Positions 36,877-46,157 of a stretch of DNA of 64,000 nucleotides are shown piece after piece; position 1 is the stretch's first letter, and each line of letters opens with the position of its first letter. This stretch comes from Legionella steigerwaltii (GTDB lineage: Bacteria; Pseudomonadota; Gammaproteobacteria; Legionellales; Legionellaceae): NCBI RefSeq assembly GCF_001468065.1, contig NZ_LNYZ01000013.1:427118-491117 (forward strand), given 5' to 3'. The notes below the pieces were generated by a model. That model was not told where the DNA came from and made no database searches. It was given only the letters and a program-made list of their open reading frames with translations. Both the position numbers and the translations under genes were made by a program.

Positions 36877-37653
36877 ATGTTAGTTGACTCGCATTGCCAT
36901 TTGAACTTTCTCGATTTAGCTGATTTTAATAATGATATGGCTAATGTCTTGGCACAAGCAAAAGCAAATGACGTGCAGCATTTTTTATGTGTTTGTGTCG
37001 AATTGAATGATTATCCAAAATTAGAAAAACTTGCTTCAGAATACCCTGATATTAGTATTTCGGTGGGTATTCATCCAAATACTGAAATGGACGTTCCTAT
37101 TACGTCGGAAATGTTGTGTGATTTGGCAAAGAATCCTGCATGTATTGCAATAGGTGAAACAGGTTTGGATTATTATCGAACTCATACCGAAGAAGCTCGA
37201 GAAGTACAACGTAGTCGATTCAAAGCGCATGTAAAGGCGGCTTTAAAAACTTCAAAGCCATTGATTATTCATACTCGCCAAGCAGCAGAAGATACAATAG
37301 CATTAATGGCAGCAGAAAATGCACAACAAATTGGTGGAGTAATGCATTGTTTTGCTGAAAGTTTAGATATAGCGTATCAAGCCATGGATTTGAATTTTTA
37401 TATTTCATTTTCCGGAATTGTTACTTTTAAAAATGCAACGGCACTTCAAGATGTAGCGCGAAAAATACCTTTGGACCGAATTCTCATTGAAACGGACTCA
37501 CCTTATTTAGCTCCGGTACCTTATCGCGGCAAACAAAATCATCCTGCATTAGTAAAACATGTAGCGGAAGCTATAGCTGAGCTCCGCGGTATGTCCTATG
37601 ATAAAATAGCTGAAATTACTACGAATAACTTTTATACTTGTTTCAAATTGTAG
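36877..37653 (+). CDS. tatD: TatD-family metal-dependent deoxyribonuclease
   Basis: Cytoplasmic metallo-hydrolase with 3'-5' DNase activity in characterised members. The 258-residue protein shows the metal ligands DSHCHLN (4-10), GETGLDYYR near 92-100 (Glu), HTRQA near 130 and HCFAES near 155 (His), and ETDSPYLAP near 206-214 (Asp). AGAGG precedes the ATG. This is the YcfH-type TatD that follows holB/pilZ, distinct from the tat operon member. Confidence 0.94.
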   Translation: MLVDSHCHLNFLDLADFNNDMANVLAQAKANDVQHFLCVCVELNDYPKLEKLASEYPDISISVGIHPNTEMDVPITSEMLCDLAKNPACIAIGETGLDYYRTHTEEAREVQRSRFKAHVKAALKTSKPLIIHTRQAAEDTIALMAAENAQQIGGVMHCFAESLDIAYQAMDLNFYISFSGIVTFKNATALQDVARKIPLDRILIETDSPYLAPVPYRGKQNHPALVKHVAEAIAELRGMSYDKIAEITTNNFYTCFKL

Positions 37654-37657
37654 GCTC

Positions 37658-37670
37658 GTAGCCTGGGTGC
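37658..37670 (+). repeat. Half-copy fragment of the palindromic repeat
   Basis: GTAGCCTGGGTGC, the first 13 bases of the family's arm, stands alone between tatD and anmK with no partner arm, so it is either a truncated remnant or the seed of a copy. Confidence 0.55.
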
Positions 37671-37702
37671 ATGTCTTTAATATTTTCGATTGGGGATCAA
37701 TA

Positions 37703-38815
37703 ATGACTTTGTATATAGGCTTGATGTCTGGAACAAGCATGGATGGTATTGATGCCGCTCTGGTTGATGTATCAAGCAATACACTGCTTTATGGGATCAC
37801 GAATAAGTATAGTAATGAAGTAAAAGCGCGTATGGATAAATTGATGAAGGAGACGGACGTAAGTCTGGCTTCTATTTGTCAACTTAATACATTAATTGGA
37901 AGAGAATTTGCTTATGCTGTAAATGAGTTATTACAGAAAGCAAAATTATCAGCCAGTGATATTCGTGCTATTGGTAGTCATGGTCAAACAGTATGTCATA
38001 ACACGAATTGCACTATTCCATATACCTTACAGCTAGGGTGTGCCCATACGATTTCAACATTAACAGGAATCACTGTTGTAGCAGACTTTAGGACTCGTGA
38101 TTTAGTGCTGGGTGGGCAGGGGGCTCCTTTTGCGCCACTTTATCATCAGAAATTATTTAATGGTGAGAATAGTCATGTCGCTGTAGTAAATGTAGGGGGT
38201 ATTAGCAATATTACGTTTATTAATGCGAATGAACCAATTAAAGGTTGGGATATAGGGCCTGGAAATTGTTTAATGGATGCATGGATCATGAAACAGCAGG
38301 GGAGAGATTATGATTCTGGCGGAGAATGGGCACAACAGGGTGAAATTATTGCTCCTCTTCTTGAAACATTTATGTCAGATTCTTTTATTACATCTTCAGG
38401 ACCAAAGAGCATTGGCAAAGAATACTTTTCTTTATTGTGGCTGGAAAACTATTTTAAGGATGAATATAAACCAGTAGACATACAAAAAACATTGCTTGCA
38501 TTTACTGCAAAAACTATAGCGAATACAGTGTTAAACGAACAAAATCATGTCGAGAAGATGTATTTGTGTGGTGGCGGCACCCACAATCTTGCTCTTTTGC
38601 ATATGCTTACTGAATTATTGCCAGAAACTCGTGTGAGCAGTATCGCTGAATTAGGTATTAGTCCGGATTATTTAGAAGCGATGATGTTTGCTTGGTTAGC
38701 TTCACAAACGATAAATCGAGTTCCTGTGGATTTAAGTACGATTACCGGGTCTCGAGAGCCCGTGATTTTGGGCGCAGTCTATCCTAAGCAAAATAATTTG
38801 AAGAAGATTGTGTAG
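37703..38815 (+). CDS. anmK: Anhydro-N-acetylmuramic acid kinase
   Basis: Phosphorylates 1,6-anhydro-MurNAc released in cell-wall recycling, giving MurNAc-6-phosphate. The 370 residues (E. coli 369) open with LYIGLMSGTSMDGIDAALVD, the sugar-kinase nucleotide loop, and show GSHGQTVCH near 90-98, VNVGGISN near 174-181, and a C-terminal ATP region with YLCGGGTHN near 288-296. Start 37703 is preferred to the GTG at 37667, which lies in repeat sequence. The stop codon TAG (38813-38815) is itself part of the following repeat. Confidence 0.96.
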   Translation: MTLYIGLMSGTSMDGIDAALVDVSSNTLLYGITNKYSNEVKARMDKLMKETDVSLASICQLNTLIGREFAYAVNELLQKAKLSASDIRAIGSHGQTVCHNTNCTIPYTLQLGCAHTISTLTGITVVADFRTRDLVLGGQGAPFAPLYHQKLFNGENSHVAVVNVGGISNITFINANEPIKGWDIGPGNCLMDAWIMKQQGRDYDSGGEWAQQGEIIAPLLETFMSDSFITSSGPKSIGKEYFSLLWLENYFKDEYKPVDIQKTLLAFTAKTIANTVLNEQNHVEKMYLCGGGTHNLALLHMLTELLPETRVSSIAELGISPDYLEAMMFAWLASQTINRVPVDLSTITGSREPVILGAVYPKQNNLKKIV

Positions 38816-38842
38816 CCTGGGTGCAGCGCAGCGAAACCCGGG
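38812..38842 (+). repeat. Half-copy of the palindromic repeat, supplying the anmK stop codon
   Basis: Intact left arm from GTAGCCTGGGTGCAGCGCAG through CCCGGG, with no right arm. The TAG in its GTAGCC start is the in-frame stop of anmK, so the repeat joins the very end of the coding sequence. Confidence 0.85.
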
Positions 38843-38897
38843 CCATAACTCCTTTTATTCACTATCATATTGACAAAATAAATATGTATAGGCTTAA

Positions 38898-40223
38898 ATG
38901 TGGAATTTCAAACGGAGTGACCTTAACTTGAGCGCAAATTATATAGAAAGAACACCTCGGGAAGCAAGCACGAGTCTTGTGACTGCTTATTTTATATTTT
39001 TCCTGGCAGCATCATTTTATTTATATGAATTCATTCTGCAAGTAGCCCCCAGTGTTATGGCTGAGTCGATGATGAAAACTTTTGGGGTTACAGGACAAGG
39101 ATTTGGAGTTATCTCGGCATTTTATTTTTATGCCTACGCACCAACTCAAATACCCGCAGGTGTGTTATTCGATCGTTATGGTCCGCGAAAATTAATGACT
39201 TTTGCAATTATCCTATGTGCTCTTGGGTCTGCTTTTTTTGCTTCAACTGACAGTGTATTCACTGCATGTATCGGAAGATTCCTTATTGGGATTGGCTCAG
39301 CATTTTCTTTTATTGGGGTATTGGTTCTTTTATCACGTTGGTTTCCCCCTCATTATTTCGCTATTTTGGCAGGGATCGCACAATTGATGAGTTCAGTAGG
39401 TGCTATATTCGGTGAAATGCCTTTAGCTTATCTAATTCAAGGTGTTGGCTGGCGTAATGCAAGCTTTATTCTTTCGATTATTGGCTTTATTCTGGCAGCC
39501 TTCTTTTGGTTGTATATCCGAGATTATCCCCACCAGAAAAGTCAAGCAGTTCCCGAACATTACCTGCGTGATGAATGGAAAAGACTTATGGCTGTGTGCA
39601 AACATAGTTATACCTGGATAATAGGCGGTTATGCGTTCACGATATGGGCTCCCATTGCAGTCTTCGCTGCACTCTGGGGGGTTCCGTATTTACAAGAAAA
39701 ATTCCAAATAAGCGTGGTTGCTGCTTCAGGATTATGCAGTATGATTTGGATTGGAATTGGTGTAGGGAGCCCTCTATTAGGATGGTTCAGTGATCGTATT
39801 GAAAGTCGACGCATCGCTCTGATTATCAGTGCAATTTTAGGTTTGTTTGCTACATTGGTTTTATTGTATTTCCCTGGATTATCTTATGGATGGACGCCAT
39901 TTATTCTATTTGTATTGGGTTTAGGAGCAGGTGGACAAACAGTAAGTTTTGCTGTGGTCAAAGAAAATAATCCTCCTGAACTTGTTGGCACTGCCTCTGG
40001 TTTTAATAATCTTTCAGTAGTGATAGGTGGTGCATTATTTCAGCCATTAGTAGGGTACATATTACAGCATACAAACTTATGGCATTTGGTGAATGGGGTA
40101 CATGTTTACAGTATTCCAAGTTACCAAATCGCTTTAATGGTTATGCCGATATGCTATTTAGTCAGTTTACTTATCGCAAGTTTTTTGCTTAAAGAGTCTC
40201 ATCCAGCGCATCGGAAGCACTAA
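38898..40223 (+). CDS. Major facilitator superfamily transporter
   Basis: Inner-membrane transporter of 441 residues with about 12 hydrophobic helices. The MFS loop motif between helices 2 and 3 is present as AGVLFDRYGPRKLM near 85-98, and a related motif (GWFSDRIESRRIAL near 290-303) follows helix 8. The N-terminus has about 25 polar residues. MFS proteins of this kind in Legionella include the Pht phagosomal transporters for amino acids and nucleosides; I cannot assign a substrate. ATG 38898 has no strong ribosome site and a TTG about 30 bases later is possible. It ends at a strong hairpin shared with the convergent orphan gene. Confidence 0.85.
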   Translation: MWNFKRSDLNLSANYIERTPREASTSLVTAYFIFFLAASFYLYEFILQVAPSVMAESMMKTFGVTGQGFGVISAFYFYAYAPTQIPAGVLFDRYGPRKLMTFAIILCALGSAFFASTDSVFTACIGRFLIGIGSAFSFIGVLVLLSRWFPPHYFAILAGIAQLMSSVGAIFGEMPLAYLIQGVGWRNASFILSIIGFILAAFFWLYIRDYPHQKSQAVPEHYLRDEWKRLMAVCKHSYTWIIGGYAFTIWAPIAVFAALWGVPYLQEKFQISVVAASGLCSMIWIGIGVGSPLLGWFSDRIESRRIALIISAILGLFATLVLLYFPGLSYGWTPFILFVLGLGAGGQTVSFAVVKENNPPELVGTASGFNNLSVVIGGALFQPLVGYILQHTNLWHLVNGVHVYSIPSYQIALMVMPICYLVSLLIASFLLKESHPAHRKH

Positions 40224-40231
40224 AGTTTTTA

Positions 40232-40266
40232 AGCTCAATCTCCTTAATTAATGAGGAGATTGAGCT
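40232..40266. terminator. Stem-loop between convergent genes
   Basis: At least 13 paired bases (AGCTCAATCTCC at 40232-40243 with GGAGATTGAGCT at 40255-40266) around an AT-rich loop. Neither side has a true T-run, so it may act as a bidirectional barrier or mRNA end rather than as a canonical terminator. Confidence 0.5.
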
Positions 40267-40276
40267 CACAGCAATT

Positions 40277-41167
40277 TCAAGCACCCAATGCGGATTGGTA
40301 TTCAGTACTCAAGATGTCTGAGTTGCCTGTTCCCTTTGTATCTTTTGGTGCAAACCATAATAACGCACATTTTTCTTTATAAAAGATATAACTTGCTTCA
40401 TTTAACCTACTTAAATACTTTTGTTTTGCAAGTCCTTCGTAACATTCTTCAGTCTGTGCGGCTCGATTAAATTTTTCTTCAAAGGCTTTAAGTTTGGTAG
40501 CAAAAAATTTTGCTGCCTCTGAAGTATTCCACGTGGATAAGATTCGAGTTATATTATTAGGATAGGTAAAAATATGTTCTTCAAAAGAGTCAAACAGAAT
40601 ATTCCATAAGCTGAATGATACAAACTCGCCTTTAATTTGTGATATTGTTTGCAAAAAATGGCGTACAGATTGGGCATGCAGTTGCAAAATACCTTTTTTA
40701 CGAGCCTCTTCCAAAAGATAAAGTTGAATGGAGTGAGCCCATTTTCCATGTAGTGGTCCTGCCCCCACATCAGCGGATAAATAACCATTTTTTAGGAGAA
40801 CATTATTAAATAGATCTCCTGTTAATTCACCATACAAAACAGGAGTATGCTTGGGATACTGGAAATGGGGGCTGACCGTAAATTTTTTACTAATTTCATA
40901 AGAATCTGGCATGTTAAAATGATTTCTACTTCCCCATTCATCAAAAAATTGACGTAATGATTTCTTTTCTTTTTGGTTAAATTCAAAATATGCTGTTACA
41001 AATTTTTTTAGGCCGCATAATACCAGTTCTTCATTGCAGAAAAACCTCCAGACTGCAATGGCATCTTCTCTGATTTGTGCATCTAATTCAGTATATCCCA
41101 AGTCATTTAAACTTTGTTCGTAATCATTTTTATCTTCTTGCCCGATTCGTATCAGTTCAACAGTCAT
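40277..41167 (-). CDS. Orphan cytoplasmic protein, function unknown (effector candidate)
   Basis: I recognise no family. The 296-residue product has no signal peptide or TM helix and is rich in aromatic and charged residues, with many Phe/Trp/Tyr; a notable glycine loop reads SADVGAGPLHGKWAH near 136-150, followed by an amphipathic helix. The C-terminus is polar and ends ...QSALGA. ATG 41167 is chosen over 41233: AAAGGAG lies eight bases upstream. Gene-length, clean start and codon use like its neighbours say it is real. Placement in the accessory part and lack of recognisable domains make a Dot/Icm substrate possible; nothing in the sequence proves it. Confidence 0.7.
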   Translation of the reverse strand: MTVELIRIGQEDKNDYEQSLNDLGYTELDAQIREDAIAVWRFFCNEELVLCGLKKFVTAYFEFNQKEKKSLRQFFDEWGSRNHFNMPDSYEISKKFTVSPHFQYPKHTPVLYGELTGDLFNNVLLKNGYLSADVGAGPLHGKWAHSIQLYLLEEARKKGILQLHAQSVRHFLQTISQIKGEFVSFSLWNILFDSFEEHIFTYPNNITRILSTWNTSEAAKFFATKLKAFEEKFNRAAQTEECYEGLAKQKYLSRLNEASYIFYKEKCALLWFAPKDTKGTGNSDILSTEYQSALGA

Positions 41168-41472
41168 GATTATTGCTCCTTTGGAAATAAAGCTACATTT
41201 TGATAAACGACGATTTGTAACAGAGTAAAACAATGAGTTTGAGCTTTTAACCCTCAGTTTTGATTGATTAAAATTATAACTTTAGGTTTTAAAGGAATGT
41301 GACTTAAAAAAATTATCTGGATATTTTTATTTGAATATTTAAAGTACATTCTAATCGACCATTGTCATACATGTCAATCTATTGATCTTATGGTTTTATT
41401 TGAATCTACAGTGGTAATTATTGTACGCTTACTGTTTGATTCTCAATGAAAATCAATCAGAACGAATCCCTT
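41168..41472. other. Gene-free AT-rich gap
   Basis: 305 bases between the porin stop and the orphan start. No ORF, RNA gene or family repeat was recognised. A 19-base imperfect palindrome (TGATTCTCAATGAAAATCA, 41436-41454) lies close to the porin end; no factor can be named. The promoter of the orphan gene should be in the part nearest 41168. Confidence 0.5.
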
Positions 41473-42807
41473 TTATGCCAATACAATAGCTCTTATTGTC
41501 CCTGCGAATGCAGGAGGTAAATTGACATTCTCACCTGGGGTAGGTATGTATGAAAGCACGGGTTCAAGATATACATTATTTACTATTTTGGCTTGATAAT
41601 AGATTTGGTACATCAACTCAGAAGAGCGATCAGTAATCCGATGATTTAGCCAAGCAAGCGAAAATCCTGCACCTAATGAGTCACCTTCACGATGAGCAAT
41701 AAGGCCAAATAAAGTGAGACCAGCTCCTATGGATTGTTTCATGGGCAAAACACTGGAATTATTGATGCCGTATTGATAAAACGCTGAAATCCCACTGATA
41801 TCATACCCTGGATGGCGATACCATAAGCGTTGTGAACCAAACAGGTAAGCACCAGTTGCTTCCATTTCAGTGAGATTACGCTGACGAATTAAGCCGGTCT
41901 GATGCCATACACCTATTCCAGCAGTTCCTGGCAGATGATTTTTTCCTAATACCCAAGCGCCACCAGTTTCACTCACTTGGAAGTAACGTCCATTAAAGGT
42001 TGGACCCGTTAAGCCAGTTTGTTTACCACTGGCTAAATTGCCATCATATATTCCATAGGATAGATACCATTGAGAGATGGGGGCCAATGTCATCGTAACG
42101 CCATATGCGGTATTCGTATAACCAGGCATGATGCCGTCTACTTCGGGATTAATAAAAATTGGAGTATAAATTAGGCTTGTTACTGCAGGAATGTTCGGTG
42201 CATCAGAGCTTAGAGGGGCTGGCTTAATCACATTATTAAAATCAAGCGTGGTGATTGTTTTTCCAATGCGTACGAATAATTTTTTATCAAACAGTTCTTG
42301 TCGATACCAAAGGGCGTAAAGTTCAGAACGATTAAATGGATAAACATCGGGTAATGAGTTATATCCTTGTATAAGCCCTGCTTGCGCATTGGTATTCTGA
42401 GCATTTTGTTGTAGAAATTGAGCGCTAAATAACCCTCCACTCCACCCAGTCAATCGTTCCATATCCACTGTAAGATCCACTAAAAGGACACTGTTTGATG
42501 TCACCAGGTCAGCATCAGGTATGCCACCTGAAAACAATCTGTTGGTGTCACCAATCCAAGCTCCTTGAAGCATAATTCCATGATTATTCTGAATACCTAG
42601 TTTTTTCTCTAAATAACGTTGAAGTGTACCAGAGCCAGTCGTTACATTAACTGCTGCAGGGTTAGAACTGATGCTCGAATTGCTTGCTATTGGCTTTAGT
42701 TCTGAGTTAGTTGGCTTTTTGATAGGAGTTTGTAATGTTGTTGCATTAACGATGTTATGCATACCGGTTATGAGAATAAGCAAGATGAAAAATAATAATT
42801 TGATCAT
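41473..42807 (-). CDS. OprB-type carbohydrate porin
   Basis: Outer-membrane beta-barrel porin of the OprB family, 444 residues. A signal peptide ends near NIVNA|T, then a Ser/Pro-rich segment, and the barrel with OprB hallmarks: DLTVDMERLTGWSGG near 131-145, RSELYALWYRQELFDKK near 178-194 and RIGKTITTLDFNNV near 198-211. The C-terminal strand ends in alternating hydrophobics. OprB porins pass glucose and similar small solutes; the true substrate here is unknown. It is the last gene of a group with a small secreted protein and an exported formamidase, suggesting that the three handle one compound. Confidence 0.85.
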   Translation of the reverse strand: MIKLLFFILLILITGMHNIVNATTLQTPIKKPTNSELKPIASNSSISSNPAAVNVTTGSGTLQRYLEKKLGIQNNHGIMLQGAWIGDTNRLFSGGIPDADLVTSNSVLLVDLTVDMERLTGWSGGLFSAQFLQQNAQNTNAQAGLIQGYNSLPDVYPFNRSELYALWYRQELFDKKLFVRIGKTITTLDFNNVIKPAPLSSDAPNIPAVTSLIYTPIFINPEVDGIMPGYTNTAYGVTMTLAPISQWYLSYGIYDGNLASGKQTGLTGPTFNGRYFQVSETGGAWVLGKNHLPGTAGIGVWHQTGLIRQRNLTEMEATGAYLFGSQRLWYRHPGYDISGISAFYQYGINNSSVLPMKQSIGAGLTLFGLIAHREGDSLGAGFSLAWLNHRITDRSSELMYQIYYQAKIVNNVYLEPVLSYIPTPGENVNLPPAFAGTIRAIVLA

Positions 42808-42940
42808 AATTTTCTTTTAAAAGCATAGACATGCAACTATTTTCTTTACATCTTTAACCATATATTTTTCTAAAGCAAGATACAATAACTTCTAGGGCCT
42901 AAATCAGGCCCACATGCTTATAAAAAATTTTCGACGGAAC

Positions 42941-43342
42941 CTAGCAACCTGCTCCAGACATTAGTATCGCGGATACAAGTTGGTCTTGGTTTACAATATA
43001 GGTTTTATTAGGAACAATATCTACCCAGTTTGTAAGTAGATCAGGCTCCTTGTTGCCGGATGACCAAACTACCACTCTAAAGTAATGGGCATGATTCGGT
43101 GGAGTAAGCCGTATTTGCCCTTTTTGAGGGAGAATCATTAAGGAGCTTAAGTTCAATTTTGAACCATTAATGATGGTTTTATTGGCCTCTTGAGTGGCCT
43201 CAGCTGATGTTACCCATTGCACTGCAATTTTACCTGGGTTATTTTTTGCAGGGTAATTCGTTTTATTATCAAGCACAATTTGATCGGCTAACGCAGCTGA
43301 AGCCGTAAAGTATATGCATAAACAAACTAAGATCTTATTCAT
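42941..43342 (-). CDS. Small secreted protein in the formamidase-porin group, unknown
   Basis: 133 residues with a clear signal peptide (MNKILVCLCIYFTASAALA|DQ). The mature part is beta-rich, with ILPQKGQIRLTPPNHAHYFRVVVW near the middle and a C-terminal SGAGC. It resembles small periplasmic or secreted beta-sandwich proteins, but I can name no family. It starts 15 bp after the formamidase and precedes the porin by 133 bp, all on the same strand, so co-transcription with the formamidase is likely. Confidence 0.65.
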   Translation of the reverse strand: MNKILVCLCIYFTASAALADQIVLDNKTNYPAKNNPGKIAVQWVTSAEATQEANKTIINGSKLNLSSLMILPQKGQIRLTPPNHAHYFRVVVWSSGNKEPDLLTNWVDIVPNKTYIVNQDQLVSAILMSGAGC

Positions 43343-43357
43343 TATTTCACCTAAAGG

Positions 43358-44560
43358 TTATTCAATAATTTTGCCTTCTTGAGGCATACAGGTTGATTTT
43401 TCATTGATCTTTGGCGTTGTTAGGGGAAACTTGCCTTCAGAGCTAAGCGTGGTCATCTTCCCATTGTTTTTGAAGGTTTCTTTAGGGATGTGCACCGCTA
43501 CATTTTTAATGACATTGACTGCTTCGGGAATGTTGAAATCCCCTACCATACTTAAAAATTGGTAACTTTCTTGTGGAGAGAGTCCTTGAGTGCGTACTAA
43601 AAAGTCAATTGCATTCTTAGAAGCAAGCTGCATCGCTTCAAACAGGTTTTCATGTAAGCCCATTATTATCCATTCCTCAGAGTTTTCGACAATAGGCCAT
43701 GTGAATAAACTATTTCCATTTCGTTTGGTTTTATCAAATACCCCTTCAGCTTTTAGATCTTTTCTTACAATAAATTGCAGAGTAATTCCTTCATAAGAGG
43801 TCTCGAGTGCTGTGACATCAATCTCGCCATTACTTTGCATGGCATGTGAATCACCTGTCCAAACTAACGCACCTTTTTGAAAAACGGGCAAATAAAGAAT
43901 AGATCCTGCTTGCAGGCTTGGTTGATCGAGGTTCCCTCCAAAAGGACCAGGTGGAACTGAGTTGAATTGTCCTGGTACGGGTTGGCCCATATGAGTTTCT
44001 AAATTCACCGGCCACCCATCAGGCCAATCCCGAGGCGGAGCTACCGCGATAACTCCCGGGAAGGGTTTTAGGCGTAAACATATACCCTTGGTGAATTCTG
44101 TGGTTTTCTTTTCTTTATCATATTTGAAGTACATGATTCTTGGTTTGGTAAATTCTGATAAAATTCCTTGCGTAGGGCTTAAAAAGTTATATCCAAAATC
44201 ATTTAATTTGATATCAAGCACCCGAATCTCAAGCACATCTCCGGGCTCGGCTTCTTCAATGTAAACAGGGCCAGTTAAGCTATGCATACCACGTCTTTTT
44301 TGAATGTCATATTTTGTATAGAATTTTGCAATTTCAGCAGGCGTTGTCTTATTAAAGACCATTTCATGCAAGCAACTGTTCCAGGTTTCTAAGGACACAG
44401 AATCTCCAGAGTGAACTTTAACTACAGGTGTTTTATCCAGTGTAAAAAGACCAAGGGTTACCGTGTCTTTTGTGGCTGGGACTCTGTATGTTTCTGCCGA
44501 AACGTTAGAGAAAAACACGGTTGCTATTGATAAAGAGAACGCTTGGATTTTCTTTAGCAT
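43358..44560 (-). CDS. Exported acetamidase/formamidase family protein
   Basis: FmdA/AmdA-family amidohydrolase, 400 residues, hydrolysing formamide or acetamide in known members. Family features: VHSGDSVSLETWNSCLHEM near 49-67, TGPVYIEEAEPGDVLEIRVLDI near 97-118 (core signature), PPGPFGGNLDQPSLQAGS near 204-221 and GDSHAMQSNGEIDVTALE near 237-254. Unusually it carries a signal peptide (about residues 1-22, ending SVSA-type), placing it in the periplasm or outside. It heads the group with a small secreted protein and an OprB porin. Confidence 0.85.
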   Translation of the reverse strand: MLKKIQAFSLSIATVFFSNVSAETYRVPATKDTVTLGLFTLDKTPVVKVHSGDSVSLETWNSCLHEMVFNKTTPAEIAKFYTKYDIQKRRGMHSLTGPVYIEEAEPGDVLEIRVLDIKLNDFGYNFLSPTQGILSEFTKPRIMYFKYDKEKKTTEFTKGICLRLKPFPGVIAVAPPRDWPDGWPVNLETHMGQPVPGQFNSVPPGPFGGNLDQPSLQAGSILYLPVFQKGALVWTGDSHAMQSNGEIDVTALETSYEGITLQFIVRKDLKAEGVFDKTKRNGNSLFTWPIVENSEEWIIMGLHENLFEAMQLASKNAIDFLVRTQGLSPQESYQFLSMVGDFNIPEAVNVIKNVAVHIPKETFKNNGKMTTLSSEGKFPLTTPKINEKSTCMPQEGKIIE

Positions 44561-44643
44561 TTCTAGTCCTTAAGAATGAATGAAGGGTGTTTGCAATAGA
44601 TTGCATCAAATAACTTATTAGATTTAATATGAATTTAATAAAA

Positions 44644-44660
44644 ACTCAAGTCAGTTGAGT
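44644..44660 (-). terminator. Possible terminator downstream of the MdfA-like gene
   Basis: Small stem ACTCAA/TTGAGT with a 5-base loop; reading the minus strand the stem is followed by TTTTTATT, and on the plus strand by CTAAAATTTTTT. It lies about 180 bases after the efflux-gene stop, in a 278-bp gap that shows nothing else. Confidence 0.45.
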
Positions 44661-44838
44661 CTAAAATTTTTTGTGATACAGCACTTTAATGGATCATCAC
44701 TACAACCATTATGAATTGATTTCGTAATTTAAGCGTGTCGTTTTATTTAGTTTTATATGGGATACTTTTTGCAAATGCTTTAAAGTCTATAAGTCCGTTG
44801 AATTATTCATCGAGTAGTGAACGGCAAGATATGCAGTG

Positions 44839-46113
44839 TCATCTGTTGTTACTTGTATCTGCTTTGTTTTCTTCCACAATAGCATTTTGTTGAGGTAAGA
44901 ACGTTAAGCCTATAAATATCAAGAATATAAGTTGAATTACGTTACAATAAAGTCCGAAATGAAGGTTATTGTGATGTATGTAGAATAAGTTAGCTAATTC
45001 TGTTCCAATCGCACCTACAACCATAACACATAGGCTAACCAAAGCAGATGCAGTGCCTTTGCTTACTGGGGTCACAAAAAGGCAGTATCTGTTTAAAGGA
45101 GCATTAATCACACTGAGTGCAAAAAAATAGATAATCATTCCCGGGAGCAAATAATAATAGGCATTACCATAAAGGAAGGGGAGTAAGGAAGTTAAAATTG
45201 CCCCAATAACCAGAATAATGCAGCCAAAGAATATGATTTGTTTAATTTTGTACTTGTAAGTTAATTTGTGCAAAAACCAATTACCCAAAATGGTTGCGCC
45301 AAATATCGGAAGTTGCCAAAGACCATATTGAATCACTGTGAGTTTTGCCTCAACGATCAAAATAAGGGGTGCTAAAGCTATCCAGGCAATACATGGGATA
45401 CCCACGGTGCCTGCGGCTAATGTCCCGAAACAGAATGCTTTATTGGTAAACAAATCTTTATAGTTTCGCAATACTTTATTAGCTGAGAATTTTGCTTTTG
45501 GTGTAAGCTCGCCATTTCTTTTTGTTTGCCCAATAGGCTCAGGCATGTATTTCCATAATCCCCATAATGTAATAAGCGCACCTAGTGCAATGGTTACAAA
45601 GATATAGCGCCAGGAAGTATAATGAATCACGATCGCCCCCATCAGAGGGCCTAATAAGGGGGCAAGAATTGCAACGTTTGCCATAATGGATATCAAACGA
45701 ATGGCATCCATTTCTTCAAAAATCTCTTGAATTGTCGCGTAGCCTATTACCCCAATAAAGCATAAGCCCATGCCTTGAAAGAAACGTGCGATCAAAAATT
45801 GATTCATTGAATTGGAGCTAGCAATAAATAGAGTAAAAATAAAAAATAGGAAAGCGCCAAGAATCATCATAGGTCTTCGCCCATAACTATCGGATATGGG
45901 GCCTAATAAAACTTGTAAGCTTGCACCTCCTAGAATGTATACACTTAAAGATGTAGCTACTGCTGATTCAGTTGCGTTAAAAGACTGAACCACATGGATC
46001 ATACCGGGCATGATCATGTCATTGGCTATATAAGTTAGAAACTCATACATGACAAAAAAGCAAGTAAATATCAGAGCCTGTTTTTTTGTGATAGGAATAA
46101 GGGGTTCGGTCAT
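44839..46113 (-). CDS. MdfA-like multidrug efflux MFS transporter (Bcr/CflA group)
   Basis: Twelve-helix MFS drug/proton antiporter of 424 residues. Helix 1 reads YEFLTYIANDMIMPGM with Glu24 and Asp32, equivalent to the essential Glu26 and Asp34 of E. coli MdfA; the region GPISDSYGRRPMM near 72-84 is MFS motif A, and ARFFQGMGLCFIGVIGYATIQE near 110-131 matches the MdfA helix 4 with its key Arg. The substrate is probably a lipophilic cation or chloramphenicol-like compound, by family only. It is divergent from the F-box gene, about 105 bp apart. Confidence 0.88.
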   Translation of the reverse strand: MTEPLIPITKKQALIFTCFFVMYEFLTYIANDMIMPGMIHVVQSFNATESAVATSLSVYILGGASLQVLLGPISDSYGRRPMMILGAFLFFIFTLFIASSNSMNQFLIARFFQGMGLCFIGVIGYATIQEIFEEMDAIRLISIMANVAILAPLLGPLMGAIVIHYTSWRYIFVTIALGALITLWGLWKYMPEPIGQTKRNGELTPKAKFSANKVLRNYKDLFTNKAFCFGTLAAGTVGIPCIAWIALAPLILIVEAKLTVIQYGLWQLPIFGATILGNWFLHKLTYKYKIKQIIFFGCIILVIGAILTSLLPFLYGNAYYYLLPGMIIYFFALSVINAPLNRYCLFVTPVSKGTASALVSLCVMVVGAIGTELANLFYIHHNNLHFGLYCNVIQLIFLIFIGLTFLPQQNAIVEENKADTSNNR

Positions 46114-46157
46114 AACAAGAGCCCTTGTTGATTATTTTTTTCTTTAAATGTACTGTC

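Noticed and set aside
41436..41454. Fur box downstream of the porin gene
   Set aside because: The 19-base palindrome has the wrong half-site order for the Fur consensus and lies at the 3' side of the porin, far from any start codon.
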